This document shows positions 57,153 through 64,000 of a stretch of 64,000 bases of DNA, one piece after another; the stretch's first letter is position 1; every line of letters begins with the position of its first letter. Under the pieces are notes generated by a model, which worked only from the letters and a program-made list of their open reading frames with translations, made no database searches and had not been told where the DNA came from. The position numbers and the translations under genes were made by a program. This stretch comes from Gymnopus androsaceus JB14. Lineage: Eukaryota > Basidiomycota > Agaricomycetes > Agaricales > Omphalotaceae. The DNA lies in contig ML769416.1 in assembly GCA_009733575.1 (NCBI GenBank), positions 62,001 to 126,000 of the forward strand, written 5' to 3'.

Positions 57153-58938
57153 CTACAAAAAGTCTAACCCTATTCCGATCTGAATCCCTTTCCTCGTAGC
57201 GTCACTCTTGCTAGCAACAATCGGAAGCCCAAAGTTCACCTCGAGCCGTATAGCATCGAATTTATATATCAAACCAACTCCTGCAGATATTGACGGCTTT
57301 GCGATTGTGTTCTGGATGTTCTCGACCAACGAGCGCGCTGTAACTCCAGGTCAGACAAGAAGAAGACAATGAAAGACAACTAACATTTATCAATCGCATC
57401 CAAGCGACCAGCATTTACAAATACATGAGATTTGACTGGCCAGTGTCCTTTATTGGGAATGTTGGAAATGAGACTCAGCCCGGTAGACCAGTAGAGATCT
57501 CCGCCCAACGAGTCCGCTCCATCTCGAGGCCCTAGACCAGCGAATCTCATCGAACGCACCGATAGCGGACCTCCGAGTTGGAATCGATCCGGCAACAGAC
57601 TTGGCTTTATAAAGTTCCACAGGATACCAGATGAAGCTGATAGCGAAAGAGTCTGTAGATGCAGTTTAAGATAATATTTGCGCCTATAAGCGAAATACTT
57701 GCCATTCCAGGTAGAATAGGTCGTGAAATATGGTTTTCAGTCTCTGCTTTGAAATACGAGGCATCTCCACCGAGTCCAGCAAACTCTTGAAAGACCCTGG
57801 TGGAGAATCCACGCGTTCCAGTGATACGGTCGTCACGAGTATCGAGATAATAGGTGTAGGACAAGGAAGACTTGGAGGTCTGTCCTGCAGCTTCTCGAAT
57901 ACTATCGAGTTCATATGAGCAACGATATTACAGACAAAGCATCAACCTACCTTATAGATGCAGTAGGCGTAAGATTCCCAATGTTGCGCAAAACAGCCTG
58001 GTAAGCCAACTCATGCGATCCAGTAAAAGGTACCCCATGCTGATATTCAAGGTCAAATGATAGGCATTAGATGCACGTAGGAGAATTGCTAACCTAGCTC
58101 ACCCTGACAAGCGCCTTGATACCACGCAAAGTTTCCGAACAGCTCGCGAAACTTGAATAGTCCCTGGACAGACGGAACGCTCCGATCTCAGCGTACGTGT
58201 TGAGGTCAGGCGTGATCGGTAGAGAAAACGAGCCGTTGAATGACTGTCTCGTGGTAGTGCCCAAAGATATGTTGGCTTCAAAGATTTCTGCGCCTCCGAA
58301 TACATTACGGCATGCGTGCAGTTGCGTTCTTTGGATCATGTCAGTACACTGGTCAGAAACACGAGAAGAAAATCACGTACTGCGCTGCCTTCGTTGTTTC
58401 CTACTTCAGTAGAGCTTTTAAGAAAGAACCTGCCCTTTTCTCGCGTCTTAAAGACGAGGTCTACAGCTTCAGGGAGAAGACAGTTCATCCCTTGAACGTT
58501 CTATCCGAGCTGAAACAGTGTGAAAGATGTCTGCACGTTGTAAAACATCGGATATTCGTCTCGTAGCGTGTAGAACGGATTCTACATCATCCGGAGGCGA
58601 GCCAGAGCTAGGTGAAACGATGGGATTGATTAAATAGCCCAAAAATGAATGCCGAGTTTTCTGCGTTCCCTCAACGCGCACAGAAGCAATTCGGAGAGGC
58701 GTGATTAAGCTAGAATTAATCTTGGATGATATAAATTAGACAAGAAGGAAATAATGAACAGAGCTCATACCAAATCTGTGAGGTGTAGAGTCGCAGACTC
58801 GTAATCTCCACGCAGTTTTTTGGCTACACGTTCCTCTTGCCATTTTCTGACCTTTTGTACTTCGACTGGCTCCTTTGAGGAGGAAGATTCGTGGAGGGGA
58901 GGTTTCAGCGTCCAAAGGGGCTTGTCCGGTTCTGACAT
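57153..58938 (-). CDS. sam50: Sam50/Tob55 mitochondrial outer-membrane insertase
   Basis: The ATG at 58938 starts MSEPDKPLWTLKPPLHESS. A POTRA-like domain follows (LRIASVRVEGTQKTRHSFLG, ADIFHTVSARIERS, VDLVFKTREKGRFF), then the Omp85 barrel: NVFGGAEIFEANISLGTTTR, FTGSHELAYQAVLRNIGNL, SYTYYLDTRDDRITGTRGF and RPILPGM. The later barrel reads LGGPLSVRSMRFAGLGPRDG and VNFGLPIVASKSD, closing with a beta-signal GIQIGIGLDF just before the stop at 57153-57155. Sam50 inserts beta-barrel proteins into the mitochondrial outer membrane. A +1 break lies at about 58473 (TCTCCCTGAAGC; expected LSSPEAVDLVF). One intron, after RPILPGM, uses a GC donor (GCAAGT). Some exon joins near 58330-58380 are approximate. 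It is divergent from the Mbp1-like gene. Confidence 0.9.
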
Positions 58939-59075
58939 AGGCTAAGGAAGAGTCGGCTCACACGTCACGCGGATTTCTGTTCCTTCGTCCCGACCTTTTC
59001 TCTGACACGAGGATTCCGTTTTTCGCCTTCATCTACAAGGCTGAGTCGGCCTACAAGCCTTTGCATTAATTAATT
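58939..59075. promoter_or_regulatory. 137-bp divergent promoter, sam50 / Mbp1-like gene
   Basis: The two ATGs are 137 bases apart. The stretch contains CACGTCACGCGG, with a CRE-like ACGTCA and a near MCB core, which is suggestive only. No TATA box is obvious except AT-rich TTAATTAATTA beside the Mbp1-like start. Confidence 0.45.
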
Positions 59076-61490
59076 ATGCCGGATCCTCAGATTTTCAAGG
59101 TCATTTCGTGTGATACATCATCTCGTTTCTTCTCCTGATTTCTATCCATGCTTTTAGGCCACGTATAGTGGAATACCGGTCTATGAAATGCAAGTGCTTT
59201 TTGACGCGATTCTACACGATTTTTTACTGACGTTACACGTCCAGGATGTGTAAAGGGGTAGCTGTGATGAGAAGGCGCTCTGATGCCTGGTTGAACGCGA
59301 CTCAGATTCTCAAGGTTGCTGGCTTTGATAAACCCCAGCGCACTCGCGTCCTTGAACGCGAAGTTCAAAAGGGTGAACACGAAAAGGTCCAGGGCGGCTA
59401 TGGAAAATATCAAGGTATATCTTGGGTCCCTATTTTGTAGATAAGGACTATATATTTTCTTACAGGTACTTGGATTCCTCTCGAACGAGGGCTATCTTTG
59501 GCAAAGCAATACAATTGCGATGTCCTGTTGAGGCCTATTATCGAATTTCAGCCCGCTGCTAAAAGTCCCCCTCTGGCCCCGAAGCACCTTGTTTCAACCT
59601 CTGCTGCTCCTCGTCCCGCGCGCCGAACCGCCGCCGCCACGGCCGATTCTACCAGTTCCTCAGTCAACACAAGATCCTCCCGTCGCCAGGCGCCAGAACC
59701 TGACCAGATATCTGAGCATGATACTCTGTCTGTTGCTCCATCAGAGGACGGATCAATGACGCCGTCACCGTCAGAGGCTTCCTCTAGCTCACGCACACCT
59801 TCTCCCATCCGTAGCCCTGGACCCTACGGGTCGAATGGGCACCATTCGCGCAAACGAAGACGCTCGATGGACGATCGTTACGACGACTACGACGACATGC
59901 GCAATGGCGTACCGGATGCTAGAGCATACGGTGACCAGATTCTCGAGTATTTTATCTCGGATACAAACCAAGTACCCGCGATTCTCATATCTCCACCGGT
60001 CGATTTTGACCCGAATATGGCTATCGATGATGATGGTCATACGGCTTTACACTGGGCTTGTGCCATGGGGCGTATACGGATTGTAAAGCTCTTGCTTACC
60101 GCTGGGGCGGACATTTTCAAAGTCAACAAGGCCGGACAAACGCCGCTCATGCGGAGTGTCATGTTCGCGAACAATTACGACGTTCGCAAGTTTCCTGAAT
60201 TGTACGAACTTCTTCACCGATCCACTCTCAATATCGACAACTACAACCGAACAGTGTTTCACCATGTAGTTGACGTGGCCATGTCGAAAGGAAAGACTCA
60301 CGCCGCACGGTACTATATGGAGACTATCCTCGGTCGACTAGCGGATTATCCGAAAGAACTCGCCGATGTAATCAACTTTCAGGATGAAGATGGAGAAACC
60401 GCGCTTACAATGGCTGCTCGCTGCCGTAGTAAGCGTCTGGTGAAAATCCTCATTGATCACGGCGCAGATCCCAAGATCGTGAATAATGACGGCAAGAGCA
60501 CGGAGGACTACATCCTTGAAGACGAGCGATTCCGATCTTCACCTGTTCCTCCCTCTCGAGCGTCGTTCTCGGGCGCGTCGGTTACTTTTCCTCCTGCCAA
60601 TTCTGCTCCCGGATATTCATTCACACCGACAAATGGCGACAGACCGCCTTTGCATCATTCTGTTGCTGGACAGATGGCCAGCACTCGCTGTGTCAACGAC
60701 ATGACTAGTATGCTCGATAGTCTCGCTGCGTCGTTTGACCAGGAGCTTCGAGATAAAGAACGCGACACGGCGCAAGCTCATGCTTTACTGAGTAATATCC
60801 AGGCTGAGATTCTAGATAGCCAGCGTGCGGTCGGTCATCTTCGGGCTCAAGCTGAAGGTCTCTCGCAGACGAAGCAGAGCCTTACCAGCTTAGAATCAGA
60901 GCTACATTTGAAGATGGGCCGACGGTATCGACTAGGCTGGGAGAAGTGGTTAAAGGACGAAGAAGAGCGCGAACGCACTATTCGGGATGCTGCAGGTGGA
61001 GCTTTAGCTCTTACTCCTTCTACAGCTACCTTCCGCGTCGATGACGAACCTGAGGATGCTTCGAGCGCAGGACGAGCAGGAAAACGAAAAGCTACTACTC
61101 AGACAGAGGATATATCCGACCTTATCGCTCTATATAGTGACATTCCACAAGACCCCGAAGCTCTGAAAAGCGCTTGTGACGGTTTGCGTGAAGAGATTGG
61201 ACATCATCGGAAACGCAGAAAGCAGATCTTTGATGAGTTGGTGACCTTTCAGGCTGAAGCGGGAACTAGTGGCAAAATGGCGGATTATAGGAGATTGATA
61301 GGAGCTGGATCTGGGATACCGCCTTCCGAAGTGGATCAGGTCTTGGTGATGCTTCTCGAGGTAGGTATTTTCCTGTGCTTGGGACGGCGACTGGAACGTT
61401 ATACTGATCCGTTTTTTTTAGAATCTGGAGTCGGAAGAACCTAGCTCGTCGACGACAGCTTGGGGACCATCAAAGACGCCTCAGGGCTAG
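59076..61490 (+). CDS. Mbp1-like APSES (KilA-N) transcription factor with ankyrin repeats
   Basis: Exons 59076-59099, 59158-59189, 59245-59414, 59466-61360 and 61422-61490 join in frame to 729 residues. The KilA-N/APSES DNA-binding domain covers about residues 5-95 ([64 protein letters not shown]). Ser/Pro-rich DNA follows. Ankyrin repeats ([57 protein letters not shown]) lie at about 245-410, then a coiled coil ([20 protein letters not shown]). This is the layout of Mbp1/Swi4/Res proteins, DNA-binding subunits of MBF/SBF controlling G1/S genes. Intron 2 has a GC donor (GCAAGT at 59190), which gives YEM-MCKGV as expected. No frame damage. Confidence 0.92.
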
Positions 61491-61957
61491 GATAAATACT
61501 CGGATGATGGACTAGTAAGTTAATGCCCAAGGACGCGTTTTCCAAAGTTTCTGCTGTGTTGTATTGTAGCAAATCAGTTCTGTATCTTCATAAGCTTTAG
61601 TCGCAATGTCCTTTGTGCTCTGAATAACATGCTTTCTATGAATTATTTTTGTTATCTAGGTCTGAGATAGCAGTAGCTGCCGTAATCTCTTTCTACGTAC
61701 GGTTGAGCTTGCAATAATCCCTTTGCATGGCAAATTGGGAACAGCGGTGTCAGCTTGTGCTCTAACACAAAACTGGTCAGATCGGGGAACCGTACGTCGT
61801 TCAACAGGTGGTCAAAACGGAGCAAGTCCGCTGGAATTTTCTCCTTCGTGTCAGCCCAGAAGAACTCGTATGGCCAGAGATTGATGATGAGAGGAGTACG
61901 CCCAAAACTGTTACAATCGTATCCAATGCACAAGTATATATAGTCGCTACATAGTCG
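61491..61957. other. Convergent intergenic spacer
   Basis: No gene is claimed. An open minus-strand stretch at 61652-61933 lies beyond the stop of the next gene and shows no known motif. Confidence 0.35.
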
Positions 61958-63450
61958 TTACACATGAGGAATGTATTTACTCCATTGTACATCCTCCAAA
62001 ACCCCTGTGGGAAGATCTCGCAAAAGTACGAATACCAAGACAAACATCGACAATCTAGCAACGACATAAATCAGTGCAGGAATACAAGCTATTCCCATAA
62101 AAAATTCAGTATCGTCCGAGAAAGGAAGCGATACTGCTGCGGCAAATATGGCTAGTGGTATGGTTAGTGGAGCAATAGTCATGCAAAGAGACATTATCCG
62201 CCATAATTCTCTCTCTAGTGTTGTTGGGAATAGGAAGGTCCAAGCGATACAATGAATGGATCCAAACAGCGCCCCAATGAGCAATTCCATAAAGAATATT
62301 AAGAACCCCATTGTGGAGTTGTTCTCCTCATGGAAACCCCCAAAAAACGCAGGCACATTCTTGCGAAACTGGGGTTCGGGTAGTCCATCATCCTCTATTC
62401 TTTGGGACCTGTCAAGTAACCCCGTTGGAGCATCGAATATCTCTCCAATAAATGAAATGATAGCCCTACTTTCATTAGTGCCCGAGCCAGTGTCTGATGC
62501 ATCATCAGGGAGACCATCAGTACTCTTGTCGTGATTGTCCTGTACCGGGTGGGTAGAGGCATTATCTCGAGCCAAAATTGGCTGCTGTTCAATGTCCAAT
62601 GACCTGTTTACAACAGCTCCCAAGCAAGTGTCTTCTCGGTCATCAGGGAGACCAGCAGTTTTCCAATCCTGTAGCAGTGGTACCAAAATGGGATACCGGA
62701 CATTCTGTGGCTTTTTCAACCAAAATGCGTATGTCAGGACATTGAGAAAAGCGAAAGCAATTGTGGTGAGCTCGAGCTCTGTGATGGGTAAATGTTGTAC
62801 TGCTCTCGAGATGACCTGCGCTATGAACCAGATGGTTTGAACCAGATGGTTTGAACCAAGGCAAGTGTCTTTGCTAGTGCATCTGCCTTGCTCTTGTCCA
62901 TAATCTCTGAAGAAGAGATTTTGGGAAAGGAAATGAGCTTCCTCGACAAGAGATATTCAAGGTCCTCGTCTTGCAAGACTCCAAGATGCTTTCCAGAAGG
63001 ATCCGTCAACATGAATCCTCCCATGACAAGGAACATGCCATGAGTCTCTGTCCAGTCACTACCTGCCAGCGAGTTTATCACAGTCAGTTTTCTAAAGTTT
63101 GATAGCCTGGTTGACACGTACAAGGGGAAAATCGACGAAGCCTTTTAAGAGCACGTTTCGAGCAGATAAATTGGGTTGCAGCCCATGTGACGATGAGCTC
63201 TGGGGCAATGAGTGCGACGACCAATATCTTTACGCGGTTCCCAAAAAGCTGTGAACGAGAAGCATCGAACGCAGGTACATTGGGATGCACTGCTGTCCAT
63301 GTACATGCAAAGATGGTGGTGAGACAGCTCCAGACAATCCCAGGAGTTGTACGGGTAGGGACACCTGGGCTCAAAGAGTCACTAGGACTCGGAGTAGGAA
63401 GAGAGATACAAGTGCGAATAAGGGATAGAAGCACGAAAATAAGCATTTGG
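61958..63450 (-). CDS. Multi-pass membrane protein of an agaricomycete family, broken by a 14-bp duplication
   Basis: On the minus strand, MLIFVLLSLIRTCISLPTPS (about 63449) begins a hydrophobic head. It continues with TTPGIVWSCLTTIFACTWTA, VHPNVPAF and VKILVVALIAPELIVTWAAT. A later exon reads THGMFLVMGGFMLTDPSGKH and LEYLLSRKLISFPKISSSEI. The stretch VQTIWFIAQVISRAVQHLP then continues only if one copy of a tandem 14-bp duplication (62825-62852) is removed. The last part has LKKPQNVRYPILVPLL, GALFGSIHCIAWTFLFP and RIMSLCMTIAPLTIPLAIF, stopping at 61958. The TWGIVWSCLATIF-type head is common in basidiomycete proteins of unknown function. The true start may lie further upstream. Confidence 0.62.
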
Positions 63451-64000
63451 TCGGATACCTTGGATAAGGAGGTCCAGTAGAGAGACTGTTCCGAGCGAAG
63501 CCCAAGTTTTATGGTTTCTGTCAGCTCCACAATGCATACTCATGTTTCATGATCAAGAGCCTATTTATGTGTGCGAGCAGTTCATAGAGTTTCATACCGA
63601 CAACGTGTAAAGCACTCGCCATATATTCAGTAGCTTGGAGGTTTAGATGTGGAGATAGACACGGCATGGTGCCACTGCGAATGTGTACTTTCTTGATATC
63701 GGTTAAGGCGAGACAAGAGTATGGAAGCGGTACGCTTAAACTTGTGGGCGTGAGCGAACTAAGCTCTGGCATACGGTTCATATCCAGAGTAGCTACATTA
63801 GAAGGCAAGATGGAAAACTCAAAGCACACCAAAAGCACTCAGCTCACCAGTTTTCAAAGCGTTCTCATTTTACTGGTGGCTCCTGGTACTTACTACTCAA
63901 GGTTTCCGACACCCCACTGGTACACCTTCAAGTGTAGTATTTGGACTGAAGCAGAGATAATTGTCATCTCCAACATAGATATGAACTCCGAGAGACGAGA
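63451..64000. other. Edge region, possible further minus-strand exons
   Basis: An open minus-strand stretch at 63838-63521 (ATLDMNRMPELSSLTPTSLS, LPYSCLALTDIKKVHIRSG) resembles LRR/F-box-type sequence weakly. It runs towards the window edge, so a gene continuing beyond 64000 is possible. The last 150 bases show nothing recognisable. Confidence 0.25.

Overview
The window reads as nuclear DNA of a basidiomycete fungus, most likely an agaricomycete. The evidence is dense genes on both strands, many canonical introns of about 50-60 bases, micro-exons, and families typical of that group: F-box-like/LRR proteins, DUF6534 and DUF6535 membrane proteins, a seven-helix receptor-like protein and a multi-exon P450. 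No RNA gene, CRISPR array or bacterial-style operon was found. All calls come from reading translations and splice signals by eye; no database was searched.

Layout. 0-8.5 kb holds a cluster of F-box-like genes with a Cns1/TTC4-like co-chaperone inside it. 8.8-19.6 kb is ordinary gene space: a receptor-like membrane protein, the tRNA adenosine deaminase Tad1, a DUF6534 protein and a complete cytochrome P450. 19.2-42 kb is a rearranged accessory block. The P450 3' end, a BOD1/SHG1-domain gene (COMPASS subunit Shg1-like) and the start of an F-box gene occur twice there. The left copy is broken by inserted elements, stripped of CpG, and partly duplicated again as a 4.37-kb direct tandem repeat. 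Between the copies lie foldback and TIR elements, a palindrome, LTR-like DNA and a DUF6535 gene that is itself CpG-poor. 42-54 kb returns to F-box paralogues, with uroporphyrinogen decarboxylase among them. 54-61.5 kb holds three conserved genes: Cdc14 phosphatase, the mitochondrial outer-membrane insertase Sam50, and an Mbp1-like APSES/ankyrin factor. 61.9-63.5 kb holds another multi-pass membrane protein.

Connections. Cdc14 (mitotic exit) and the Mbp1-like factor (G1/S transcription in yeast) flank Sam50; Sam50 and the Mbp1-like gene share a 137-bp divergent promoter. F-box proteins are normally SCF ubiquitin-ligase adaptors, so the expansion suggests a fast-evolving substrate-recognition family. 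The duplicated block shows gene copies being decayed by insertion, CpG loss and rearrangement.

Caution. Conserved genes here (UROD twice, Cdc14, Sam50, the receptor-like gene, DUF6535) and several F-box genes carry frame breaks that are nearly all single-base insertions. Many apparent pseudogenes may therefore be sequence errors, and I annotate them as frame-broken genes unless large parts are missing.
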